Positions 25,176 to 32,676 of a stretch of 64,000 nucleotides of DNA are shown one piece after another; positions within the stretch are counted from its first letter, which is position 1; each line of letters begins with the position of its first letter. This DNA comes from Mycolicibacterium peregrinum (GTDB lineage Bacteria > Actinomycetota > Actinomycetes > Mycobacteriales > Mycobacteriaceae). The notes under the pieces are model-generated. The model did no database searches, was not told the DNA's origin, and saw nothing but the letters and a program-made list of their open reading frames with translations. Location of the stretch: contig NZ_LQPP01000037.1 of the NCBI RefSeq assembly GCF_002102345.1, positions 89,340 to 153,339 on the forward strand, in the 5' to 3' direction. Made by a program: the position numbers and the translations under genes.

Positions 25176-27050
25176 GTGCAGAGGTATATGCGGAGGTATC
25201 TGGTGCCAGGCAGCCTCGAACTGCTCGTCACGTCCGTCGCCACCCAGCTGATGGCGGTCGACGCGGCGACGTCGGTTTCGGTGAGCCAACAGGTGCTGGC
25301 CGAGCTGGTCTCGTTTTTCGATGTGGACGTGAGCTTTCTGCGTCACAACGATCACCAGGCGCACGCGACGCGGCTCGTGGCCGAGTGGCCACCGCGTCCG
25401 CAGGACACACCGACCGACCCGATCGCGGTCATCCACTTCGCCGATGCCGACCCGGTGTTCGCGATGGCCGAGCATCTCAAGGAACCGGCGGTGTTCCGGC
25501 CTGAGCCGGCCACCGACGACTATCAGCGCACGATCGAGGCGGGGCGCCACATCCCCAGCACCTCGATGGCCTGCGTGCCGCTGCTGTCCGGGGACGTCAC
25601 CACCGGCGTGCTGGGATTCGTCAAGTTCGGCGATCGCGAGTGGCTACCCGCAGAGCTCAACGCGCTCAAAGCGATCGCCTCGCTGTTCGCCCAGGTGCAG
25701 GCCCGCATCGAGGCCGAGGACCGGCTACGGTACCTCGCTGATCACGACCACCTCACCGGGCTGCACAACCGCAGGGCGCTCATGGCCCACCTGGAGGCCC
25801 GGCTGGCTCCGGGGCAGCCCGGCCCGGTCGTGGTGATGTTCTTCGACCTGGACCGGTTGAAGGCAATCAACGACTACCTGGGCCATACCGCCGGTGATGC
25901 CTTCATCAGCATCCTGGCCGAGCGGTTACAGCGCGGCGACGATTCGCCCAAGCTCATCGCGCGACTCGGCGGTGACGAGTTCGTCGTGGTCCCCGCGGCG
26001 TCGATGACCGCCGAGGCCGCCACCGCTCTGGCCTATCGACTCCAGTCGGTGCTTCGTGAACGGGTCACCATCGACGGCGAGATGCTCACCCGGACCGTCA
26101 GCATCGGTCTGGCCGAAGGAATGCCGGGGCGGGACTCCACCTCCGATCTGCTCAACCGGGCCGATCACGCGGTGCTTACCGCGAAGAACTCCGGCGGCAA
26201 TCGGGTCACGGTGTTCTCCGATGCGATGGCGATGGAGATCGACTTCCGCAACGACATCGAGTTGCACCTGCAGAGCGTGATCGAGAGCGGCGCGCTCGTC
26301 CTGCACTACCTGCCCGAGATCGACATGCGGACCGGCGAGGTGCTGGCCGCCGAGGCCCTGGTCCGCTGGCAGCACCCGACGCGCGGCCTGCTGTCCCCCG
26401 ACTCGTTCATCGGCGTGGCCGAATCCATAAATCTGGCAGGCGAATTGGGACGCTGGGTACTCCGGAATGCCTGTGCGGAGTTCGCCCGGTGGCGGTCCAA
26501 CGGCGTCGGCCGCAACATCGTGCTGCGCATCAACGTGTCGCCCGTGCAGCTGGTGACCGACGGATTCGTCGACTCGGTGGCCGGCGTGATGAAGGAATTC
26601 CGCCTGCCCCGCGGGTCGGTCTGCCTGGAGATCACCGAGAGCATCGTGGTGCAGGACATCGAAACCACCCGTTCGACACTGACCGGACTGCACAAAGTGG
26701 GCGTGCAGGTGGCCATCGATGACTTCGGCACCGGCTACAGCGCGCTGTCGCTGTTGAAATCCCTGCCGGTGGACACCCTCAAGATCGACCGCAGCTTCGT
26801 CGCCGGCCTGGGTTCGGACCCGGGCGACCTACCCATCGTGCGTGCGGTGATCGCGCTCGCCGGGGCTTTCGGCCTACAACTGGTGGCCGAGGGGGTGGAG
26901 ACCGAGCGGGCCGCGCTGACGCTGTTGCGCCACGGCTGCTACCGCGCGCAGGGCTTCCTGTTGTCCAAGCCGATTCTCGGCCACGAGATGGCCGCGCTAC
27001 TGGCCAAAGGGCGGGTACCGGTGCATTTCTCGGCCGCGCCGCGCAGGTGA
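25176..27050 (+). CDS. dcpA: Bifunctional c-di-GMP enzyme, GAF-GGDEF-EAL
   Basis: 624 residues, GTG start 6 bases after the preceding gene. Domains: GAF-like sensor (about 10-170), GGDEF cyclase (about 185-350) with intact GGDEF at 265-269 and FFDLDRLKAINDYLGH, and EAL phosphodiesterase (about 365-610) with AEALVRW (EAL 393-395) and DDFGTGYSAL. Both catalytic signatures are complete, so it can probably make and break c-di-GMP. No RxxD inhibitory site stands in the usual place before GGDEF. Domain order and length match M. smegmatis DcpA/M. tuberculosis Rv1354c. Cytosolic; its GAF ligand is unknown. Confidence 0.9.
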   Translation: MQRYMRRYLVPGSLELLVTSVATQLMAVDAATSVSVSQQVLAELVSFFDVDVSFLRHNDHQAHATRLVAEWPPRPQDTPTDPIAVIHFADADPVFAMAEHLKEPAVFRPEPATDDYQRTIEAGRHIPSTSMACVPLLSGDVTTGVLGFVKFGDREWLPAELNALKAIASLFAQVQARIEAEDRLRYLADHDHLTGLHNRRALMAHLEARLAPGQPGPVVVMFFDLDRLKAINDYLGHTAGDAFISILAERLQRGDDSPKLIARLGGDEFVVVPAASMTAEAATALAYRLQSVLRERVTIDGEMLTRTVSIGLAEGMPGRDSTSDLLNRADHAVLTAKNSGGNRVTVFSDAMAMEIDFRNDIELHLQSVIESGALVLHYLPEIDMRTGEVLAAEALVRWQHPTRGLLSPDSFIGVAESINLAGELGRWVLRNACAEFARWRSNGVGRNIVLRINVSPVQLVTDGFVDSVAGVMKEFRLPRGSVCLEITESIVVQDIETTRSTLTGLHKVGVQVAIDDFGTGYSALSLLKSLPVDTLKIDRSFVAGLGSDPGDLPIVRAVIALAGAFGLQLVAEGVETERAALTLLRHGCYRAQGFLLSKPILGHEMAALLAKGRVPVHFSAAPRR

Positions 27051-27896
27051 GCGACCCGACTCACGCTTCGAGTCGTGCACCCGGCCGGAGTTGCAATAGC
27101 CCGATCCCGATCCGTCCCGCCCGAGCTCAAGCAGTTCCAACCGGCCGAATCTGCTCGCGCTGTAGCCGACCAGGCCTACCTGCACGAGCTTGCCCGGTTC
27201 GATGGCCTGATCGGCCGCCGAGGTCGCGTCAGGATGAGGTTCGGTCGATACGGCAACTCCGTGGCGGGCCCGCAGAGCCAACGGTCCGTCTGCGGTGTCG
27301 ATCACCGCGCCCAGGATCTCGCCTTCCTCGAACACGAGGCGCTGGAGCGTCCCGTTGTCCACGGCCGGGATCTGCCGGTCGCGGACCTGCGCCGACAACC
27401 AGTCACCGAGCACCGCGGTGGTGTCCGCGGCCGTTGCGGTCTCCAGTGCGCCCAGCATCTTGACCTGAATCTCCTCGCCGGTGCCGGAGCGCATCGACGT
27501 GGTTCCCCGGTCCGCCAACCTCGTGTAGAGCACGCCGTAGGGAGAGGTGAGGCAGCGCTGCGCCCAGTCCTGCAGCCGAGCGCCGTAGAACGGCGCGATC
27601 CGGCCACGTCCGGAAACCGGGGTCCATTCACTGACTACCCGGACGGTCAGCGCGCTGTCGTACTCGGCGTTGACGAGCGGCGTCAGGTCCGCCGACAGGG
27701 CATCGAAGTAATCGCGGGTCTCGGGATCGTCGACACCCACACCCAGCCACGGTGTCTCCGGTCCGGGCGTGACCGATCGAGGCTCTCCCGGACGCACGAT
27801 ATGCACGTCGAGCCCGGCATCCGCCGCGGCAACGGCAGCGGCCAACGCCCCGAAGCCCGAGCCACAGCAAACGACGTCGACTTCGTCATCCCACAT
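26997..27896 (-). CDS. FAD-binding oxidoreductase-like protein
   Basis: 299 residues. N-terminal dinucleotide motif DVVCCGSGFGALAAAVAAADAG at residues 7-28 (cited in part) followed by an acidic strand end, as in flavoproteins of the KstD/fumarate-reductase type, but the protein is roughly half their length and shows no clear catalytic motif. It converges on dcpA and overlaps its last 54 bases; the C-terminal 18 residues are thus encoded opposite dcpA, and the true stop is certain but the tail may be unconserved. Could be a reduced FAD protein. Role unknown. Confidence 0.65.
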   Translation of the reverse strand: MWDDEVDVVCCGSGFGALAAAVAAADAGLDVHIVRPGEPRSVTPGPETPWLGVGVDDPETRDYFDALSADLTPLVNAEYDSALTVRVVSEWTPVSGRGRIAPFYGARLQDWAQRCLTSPYGVLYTRLADRGTTSMRSGTGEEIQVKMLGALETATAADTTAVLGDWLSAQVRDRQIPAVDNGTLQRLVFEEGEILGAVIDTADGPLALRARHGVAVSTEPHPDATSAADQAIEPGKLVQVGLVGYSASRFGRLELLELGRDGSGSGYCNSGRVHDSKRESGRSPARRGREMHRYPPFGQ

Positions 27897-27975
27897 CGGC
27901 TAGTGACACTCCGCCTGAACCACGGGGTGCATCATCAAGATCGAATTATCTTGGTAGGCACCAGAAATTAAGGTC

Positions 27976-28025
27976 GCCATGGCCCGCACCGGGATTCGAG
28001 GGGGATTGCCGGTGCAGGCCATGGC
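27976..28025. repeat. Inverted repeat with 17-base arms
   Basis: GCCATGGCC-c-GCACCGG (27976-27992) is complementary to CCGGTGC-a-GGCCATGGC (28009-28025), a single mismatch, with a 16-base loop rich in G. No T-run follows, and the terminal GCCATGGC is itself a palindrome. It may be an RNA hairpin in the FAD-gene leader, a structured small RNA or a remnant of a small mobile repeat. Confidence 0.55.
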
Positions 28026-28093
28026 AACGTTTCCAGGATAGCCCTTGGCTACTGCCGACCGCCAAATGGTGGCGCTCGCCACAGCGCCCGCGA

Positions 28094-28111
28094 CAGTGGC
28101 ATGTGCCACTG
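28094..28111. repeat. Perfect palindrome CAGTGGCA-TG-TGCCACTG
   Basis: 18 bases of perfect dyad symmetry between the divergent FAD-protein and TetR genes. Symmetry without a loop of usable size favours a DNA-binding site over an RNA hairpin. The binding protein is unknown; the nearest candidates are the two TetR proteins downstream. Confidence 0.5.
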
Positions 28112-28160
28112 CCGGGCGGGCAACCCGCGACGAACCAAGAGTTATCACCCTACGCACGAT

Positions 28161-28177
28161 ACATACCTTTAGAATGT
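28161..28177. promoter_or_regulatory. ARE-like operator ACATACC...ATGT with -10 box
   Basis: ACATACCTTTAGAATGT has ACAT/ATGT ends, and its left half matches the ACATACC half-site of autoregulatory elements bound by ArpA/ScbR-type TetR proteins. TAGAAT (28170-28175) fits a TANNNT -10 element, placing a start about 85 bases before the TetR gene. Right-half symmetry is poor, so this is suggestive only. Confidence 0.4.
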
Positions 28178-28265
28178 TATGCACGTACGGTGAAGACTTT
28201 GAGTCTGCTGGCGGTGAGATGAAATCAGAACGCTGCCGCCGGCCGATCAGAGTCAGGAAGGCCCC

Positions 28266-28946
28266 GTGGTGACTGAGCAGCTCGACCGGCGAGCAGAGCT
28301 GACGCGCCTCCAGATCCTGCAGGCGGCGGCGCGACAGTTCGCGCACACGCCCTACAGCTTGGTCAGCCTCGACGACATCCTCGCCGACGCGAACGTCACC
28401 AAGGGCGCGCTGTATTTCCATTTCCGGTCCAAGCACGCACTGGCGGTCTCGATCGTCGAGCACCGGACACAGCGGGCCCAGAAGGCGGTGGAGGACGTCC
28501 TCGCCCGCAACCTGTCCGGAGCCGAAACCTTGATCGACCTCTCGGGCCTGGTTGCCGCCGAGGACATCGGTGACCCGGTGGCTCGGGCCTGCCTGAACCT
28601 CGTCGAATCCATCGGCCGGACCGACGACGTGGGGCCGCGGGTTCTCAACGAATGGGTGCAAGGCTTCGCCGGCATCGCCAAACGAGCCATCGGCGAAGGC
28701 GATTTCACGGCCGACACCGACCCAGAAGCGGTTGCCCGCTTGTTGGTGTCGATATACCTGGGCGTGCGCCAGACCAGTGACCTCGACGATCCACCGCGGT
28801 TCCTCACCGATCTCGAGCACAGCTGGCGGCTGGCGATGCCCGGGTTCGTCGAGCCGGAGCGGCTCGGCTACCTGCAGCAGTTCATCCGGCGTCGCACCGC
28901 AGTGGGCATCAAAAAAGTGGCGCCGCTGCACCCCCGCACCAAATGA
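28266..28946 (+). CDS. TetR-family regulator, ScbR/ArpA-like
   Basis: 226 residues, GTG start at 28266 (another GTG follows at 28269). Helix-turn-helix SLDDILADANVTKGALYFHF at about residues 37-56, worded as in gamma-butyrolactone receptor-type TetR proteins (TKGALYFHF-SK). The ligand domain has RTDDVGPRVLNEWVQGFAGIA. Followed 13 bases later by a second TetR gene of the same subtype, so they form an operon. Targets may include the acyl-CoA dehydrogenase pair downstream or itself. Confidence 0.85.
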   Translation: MVTEQLDRRAELTRLQILQAAARQFAHTPYSLVSLDDILADANVTKGALYFHFRSKHALAVSIVEHRTQRAQKAVEDVLARNLSGAETLIDLSGLVAAEDIGDPVARACLNLVESIGRTDDVGPRVLNEWVQGFAGIAKRAIGEGDFTADTDPEAVARLLVSIYLGVRQTSDLDDPPRFLTDLEHSWRLAMPGFVEPERLGYLQQFIRRRTAVGIKKVAPLHPRTK

Positions 28947-28959
28947 TAGGAACGCCACA

Positions 28960-29610
28960 ATGGCACGCCAGGCTCGATCCGAGCTGACCCGGCAGAAGAT
29001 CATCACCGCCGCGGTCGACCTGTTCAGCGAGCACGGCTATCCCGCGACCGGGCTCGGCGACATCATCGCCCGGGCCGAGATGACCAAGGGCGCGCTGTAC
29101 TACCACTTCGACTCCAAGGAGTCCCTGGCCGAGGCAATCATCAGCGACGGCGGCACCGCCATGTTGACCACGTTCCGCGTCATCGCCGAATCCTCTTCGC
29201 CGGCTTTGGAAAACACCATCCACGGGTTGTTCGTCGTGGCCGACTTCACCCGTTCGGACAAGGTCGCCCAGATCGGCATGCAGTTGCTGCGAACATTCAG
29301 CGGTATCCACGTCGCCGCCACCCGCGTGTACACGAGCTGGCTCGACGAACTCACTCAACAGTTGACCCAGGCCGCCGAGGAAGGTGACCTACGCGAGAAC
29401 CTGGATGTCGCGAGCGCCGCCGAGGTGATCCTTGGCTCCATGCTGGGAGCGGAGGCGCTCTCGCGCGCCACCACCGGCACCGAACTCCGTGAACGCGTGG
29501 CCCGCACGTGGGATCTGCTGCTGCCCGCGATCGTCAGCCGGGAGTCGCTGGACTATTTTCGCGAGTTCCTGGCACGCGAGTCGCTGCGCCGGGCGAAGGC
29601 CGCGGGATAG
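28960..29610 (+). CDS. TetR-family regulator, ScbR/ArpA-like, second copy
   Basis: 216 residues from ATG 28960, preceded by ATAGGAA; the frame upstream overlaps the first TetR gene. Helix-turn-helix GLGDIIARAEMTKGALYYHF, again with TKGALYYHF-SK. C-terminal domain related to that of the first protein, so the pair probably arose by duplication and may form heterodimers. Convergent with the PAS gene, two bases apart. Confidence 0.87.
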   Translation: MARQARSELTRQKIITAAVDLFSEHGYPATGLGDIIARAEMTKGALYYHFDSKESLAEAIISDGGTAMLTTFRVIAESSSPALENTIHGLFVVADFTRSDKVAQIGMQLLRTFSGIHVAATRVYTSWLDELTQQLTQAAEEGDLRENLDVASAAEVILGSMLGAEALSRATTGTELRERVARTWDLLLPAIVSRESLDYFREFLARESLRRAKAAG

Positions 29611-29612
29611 CC

Positions 29613-30068
29613 CTAAAGCTCGTCGGCCCACAACTGCTCGGTGAGGTCCTCGAACGTCGCCAAGGCCACCGGATCATCGCCGCGCAACAGCGCGGATTTG
29701 CTCATCCGCGCCCGCACGATCGAGCCGTCGCGATGGACGAGCTCCACGAGCAACCCGGCGTTGGCCCGCATCACCGAGACCGCGGACCCGTCGTCGGGCA
29801 GTGAATGGAACACCTCAGCAAACGGCATGTTCTTGACCGCATCGGCGTCGCGACCAACCATCTCGCCGAACGCACTGTTGGCGAACAGGATGGTGCCGTC
29901 TTCGGCGATCGCCAACACCGGCACCGGGAACCTCTCCAGCACCACCAGCGCAGGGAGGTTCTGCAGCAGTGCCATCGGAGATTGAGGGTCCTGACCGCTC
30001 TGGCGACGCTCCACGCCCTCGATTATCGCCTGTGACCTGGGCCGGGCACCACCGCCGGCCAGCAACAC
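29613..30068 (-). CDS. Small single-domain PAS protein
   Basis: 151 residues with a GTG start; an ATG at 29975 would give 120 residues and still include the whole domain. One PAS fold: VLERFPVPVLAIAEDGTILF, ANSAFGEMVGRDADAV, and VELVHRDGSIVRARMSKSAL. No kinase, GGDEF or DNA-binding output domain is attached, so it would work by protein-protein contact or ligand binding. It sits divergent from the acyl-CoA dehydrogenase pair, sharing its 106-base promoter region. Sensor role inferred. Confidence 0.75.
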   Translation of the reverse strand: MLLAGGGARPRSQAIIEGVERRQSGQDPQSPMALLQNLPALVVLERFPVPVLAIAEDGTILFANSAFGEMVGRDADAVKNMPFAEVFHSLPDDGSAVSVMRANAGLLVELVHRDGSIVRARMSKSALLRGDDPVALATFEDLTEQLWADEL

Positions 30069-30174
30069 CTCGCGGCGGCGCCCCTGTGTCGGGGCCCAAC
30101 ACCGAGCGGGGTGGTGCGCGTCACTTGATTAACTAGGTTTACTCTGTGGAGCGACACCAGCAGAAGGGGCAGGC

Positions 30175-31407
30175 ATGGACCTGAAGTGGTCGACCAGCGA
30201 CCAGGAATTCCGCGACGAAGTTCGCGACTTTCTCGCCAAGAATCTGACTCCCGAGCTCCGCCGCGCGGGCCAGTTGATGACCAGCGTGTATGCCGATCAC
30301 GACGCCAGCATGGCCTGGCAGAAAATCCTCCACAAACGGGGCTGGGCCGCCCCGGCTTGGCCGGTCGAACACGGCGGCTGCGATTGGAGTCTGACCCAGC
30401 ACTACATCTTCAGCCGCGAATCGACCCTCGCCGGCGCCCCGTCGCTCTCGCCCATGGGTATCCGCATGGTGGCCCACGCCATCATCAAATTCGGCACGCA
30501 GGCCCAGAAGGACTTCTTCCTTCCCGGCATCCTGACCGGCGAGGTGTTCTTCTGCCAGGGCTACTCCGAGCCCGAGGCCGGCTCGGACCTGGCCGCCCTG
30601 TCGATGGCTGCCGTATCCGACGGCGACGACCTGGTGTGTACCGGCAGCAAGATCTGGACCACCCATGCCCAGGAAGCCAACTGGATGTTCGCCCTGGTGC
30701 GCACCACCCGGGGCGCCAAGAAGCAGCAGGGCATCACCTTCGTGCTGATCGACATGACCTCGCCCGGCATCGAAATCCGCCCGCTGGTCATGACTTCCGG
30801 CGAAGAGGTACAGAACCAGGTCTTCTTCGACGAGGTTCGGGTGCCGAAGGCCAATGTGATCGGCACGATCGACGACGGCTGGACCGTGGCCAAATACCTT
30901 CTGGAGTTCGAGCGCGGCGGCGGCGCCAACGCGCCGGCATTGCAGGTGCTGGGTGATGAGATCGCAGCGGTCGCCACCGAAATGCCGGGACCGACCGGTG
31001 GTCGGCTGATCGACGACCCAGCCTTCGGCCGCCGGCTTGCCGACGCCCGACTCCGCACCGATGTGCTGGAAATCCTGGAGTACCAGGTACTGGCGGCGGT
31101 GGCCGAGGGCGGCCATCCCGGTACGGCGTCGTCGATGCTCAAGGTCCTGAGCACCGAACTGAGCCAGACGCTGACCGAACTGTCGATGGAGGCCGCGGGC
31201 CCGCTCGCCCGCGCCTACCAACCGCACGCCACATTCCCCGGCGGACCGGTGGCGGACTACGAACCGCCCGCCGACGGCTACCACAGCGGAGCACCCTGGC
31301 AGGCGGTCGCCCCACTGCGTTACTTCAACGACCGGGCCGGCTCGATCTACGCCGGTAGCAACGAAATTCAGCGAAACATCCTCGCCAAGGCAGAACTGGG
31401 GCTCTAG
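30175..31407 (+). CDS. Acyl-CoA dehydrogenase, alpha-type subunit of a heteromeric pair
   Basis: 410 residues, ATG with AAGGGG upstream. Motifs: GWAAPAWPVEHGGCDWSLTQ, CQGYSEPEAGSDLAAL, IWTTHAQEANWM. At the C-terminus the usual YEG catalytic motif reads YAGSNEIQRN, so the standard glutamate is Ala; a glutamate in LLEFERGGG (about residue 246) is placed like the alternative base of FadE26-type subunits. Adjacent to a second, shorter dehydrogenase gene with no gap, as in mycobacterial alpha2beta2 enzymes acting on bulky (for example steroid side-chain) CoA esters. Confidence 0.88.
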   Translation: MDLKWSTSDQEFRDEVRDFLAKNLTPELRRAGQLMTSVYADHDASMAWQKILHKRGWAAPAWPVEHGGCDWSLTQHYIFSRESTLAGAPSLSPMGIRMVAHAIIKFGTQAQKDFFLPGILTGEVFFCQGYSEPEAGSDLAALSMAAVSDGDDLVCTGSKIWTTHAQEANWMFALVRTTRGAKKQQGITFVLIDMTSPGIEIRPLVMTSGEEVQNQVFFDEVRVPKANVIGTIDDGWTVAKYLLEFERGGGANAPALQVLGDEIAAVATEMPGPTGGRLIDDPAFGRRLADARLRTDVLEILEYQVLAAVAEGGHPGTASSMLKVLSTELSQTLTELSMEAAGPLARAYQPHATFPGGPVADYEPPADGYHSGAPWQAVAPLRYFNDRAGSIYAGSNEIQRNILAKAELGL

Positions 31408-32550
31408 ATGGACTTCAACCTGACCAACGAACAGGAACTGCTGCGCGATGGGCTGACCAAGTTCCTGGGCAGCCGTTACGACCTGGCATCCAGCCGTGCA
31501 GCGGCCAAGACCGGCCCCGGCTGGCAGCCCGAGATCTGGCGGGGTTTTGCCGATGAGCTCGGCATCCTGGGCGCCACCCTGCCCGAACAAGCCGGCGGCA
31601 TCGGTGGTGGCCCGGTCGAAACCATGGTCATCGCTGAGGCTTTGGGCCACGCCCTGGTGATCGAACCGTTCGTGGACACCGTGGTGGTGGCCGGTGGCCT
31701 GCTGCACCGCTCCGGCGAAACGGCCGCCGCAGCCCTGCTCGAGGAGATCGTGGCGGGTTCGGCCATCGTCGCGCTGGCAGCCACCGAGCCGGCCTCCGGG
31801 GACAACTGGCGTGACGTGTCCACCACCGCCCACCGCGACGGCGACGAGTGGGTTCTCAACGGCGCCAAGGTGATGGCCGTCGACGCACCGCTGGCCACCC
31901 ACCTGCTGGTGACCGCACGTACCTCGGGGGAACGTGCGGACACCGACGGAATCTCTCTTTTTCTGATCGATATCTCTTCGTTGGCAGCGGGTTTCACCGC
32001 ACACCCGTACCGCACGGTGGACGACCGCCGGGCTTCGGACCTGACGTTCTCCGACGTCCGGTTGCCCGCCTCGGCCTTGCTGGGGACCGAGGGGCAGGCC
32101 TGGCCGTCACTGGACCTGGCCCGCGACGAGGGGGCCGCGGCGGTGTGCGCCGAGGCCGTCGGCGGAATGCGCAAGGTGCTGGCCGACACGGTCGAGTACT
32201 GCAAGCAACGCCAGCAGTTCGGTCTGCCCATCGGCAGCTTCCAGGCGCTGCAGCACCGGATGGTCGACATGCACATGGAGGTCGAACAAGCTTCGGCGGC
32301 GGTCTATCTCGCCGTGCTGAACCTCGACGCCGAACCCGCGCAACGGGCCAAGGCGGTATCGGCAGCCAAGGCCACCATCGGGCGGGCCGCCCGCTTCGTC
32401 GGGCAGAACGCGGTGCAGTTGCACGGCGGTATGGGCATGACCGAGGAACTCGCGATCGGCCACTACTTCAAACGTCTCACCGCGGTCCAGTACGAGTTCG
32501 GATCAACCGATTACCACGTCGGCCGTTACGCGGAACTGACCCGGGGCTGA
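31408..32550 (+). CDS. Acyl-CoA dehydrogenase, beta-type subunit of the pair
   Basis: 380 residues, ATG immediately after the previous TAG. Motifs: LGILGATLPEQAGGIGGGPVE (cited in part), ALAATEPASGDNWRDVS, FGLPIGSFQALQHRMVDM, and QLHGGMGMTEELAIGHYFKRL. The C-terminal catalytic YEGT segment is absent, consistent with the non-catalytic, FAD-contacting partner of a heterotetrameric enzyme. Followed by a bidirectional terminator-like hairpin. Confidence 0.87.
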   Translation: MDFNLTNEQELLRDGLTKFLGSRYDLASSRAAAKTGPGWQPEIWRGFADELGILGATLPEQAGGIGGGPVETMVIAEALGHALVIEPFVDTVVVAGGLLHRSGETAAAALLEEIVAGSAIVALAATEPASGDNWRDVSTTAHRDGDEWVLNGAKVMAVDAPLATHLLVTARTSGERADTDGISLFLIDISSLAAGFTAHPYRTVDDRRASDLTFSDVRLPASALLGTEGQAWPSLDLARDEGAAAVCAEAVGGMRKVLADTVEYCKQRQQFGLPIGSFQALQHRMVDMHMEVEQASAAVYLAVLNLDAEPAQRAKAVSAAKATIGRAARFVGQNAVQLHGGMGMTEELAIGHYFKRLTAVQYEFGSTDYHVGRYAELTRG

Positions 32551-32592
32551 GGGCTCGGCGGTCCGGCTGGACTGACCCGCACGCTGGACCGC

Positions 32593-32652
32593 ACCGAAGT
32601 TGAAGCCAGGGACAGAATCGGCGCCGATCTTGTCCCTGGCTTCAGTTTCGGT
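32593..32652. terminator. Large inverted repeat between convergent genes, terminator-like
   Basis: ACCGAA-gt-TGAAGCCAGGGACA pairs with TGTCCCTGGCTTCA-gt-TTCGGT: 14 and 6 paired bases separated by a 2-base mismatch. The loop contains the palindrome ATCGGCGCCGAT, so the repeat is almost symmetrical over 60 bases. It lies 43 bases past one stop and 25 bases past the convergent gene's stop. No T-run; functions on both strands by position. Confidence 0.65.
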
Positions 32653-32676
32653 GTTCTTCGGTATCCCAAACGCGGC

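Larger units (their letters stand above)
27897..28265. other. Divergent intergenic region with two inverted repeats and an operator-like site
   Basis: 369 bases between the FAD protein (minus) and TetR (plus). It contains a 17-base-arm inverted repeat (27976-28025), an 18-base palindrome (28094-28111) and a promoter/operator-like block around 28161-28177. I see no convincing gene in it; the small frame 28045-28272 merely overlaps the TetR start. Confidence 0.5.

Noticed and set aside
30125..30140. KstR-like site AAC...GTT upstream of the acyl-CoA dehydrogenase pair
   Set aside because: The spacing in AACTAGGTT is three bases, whereas the KstR pattern needs two (AAC-N2-GTT), and the outer bases do not fit.
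30139..32004. Long minus-strand open frame of 621 codons
   Set aside because: It is antisense to the two acyl-CoA dehydrogenase genes, which carry clear family motifs; the frame encodes low-complexity Gly/His/Gln-rich sequence.
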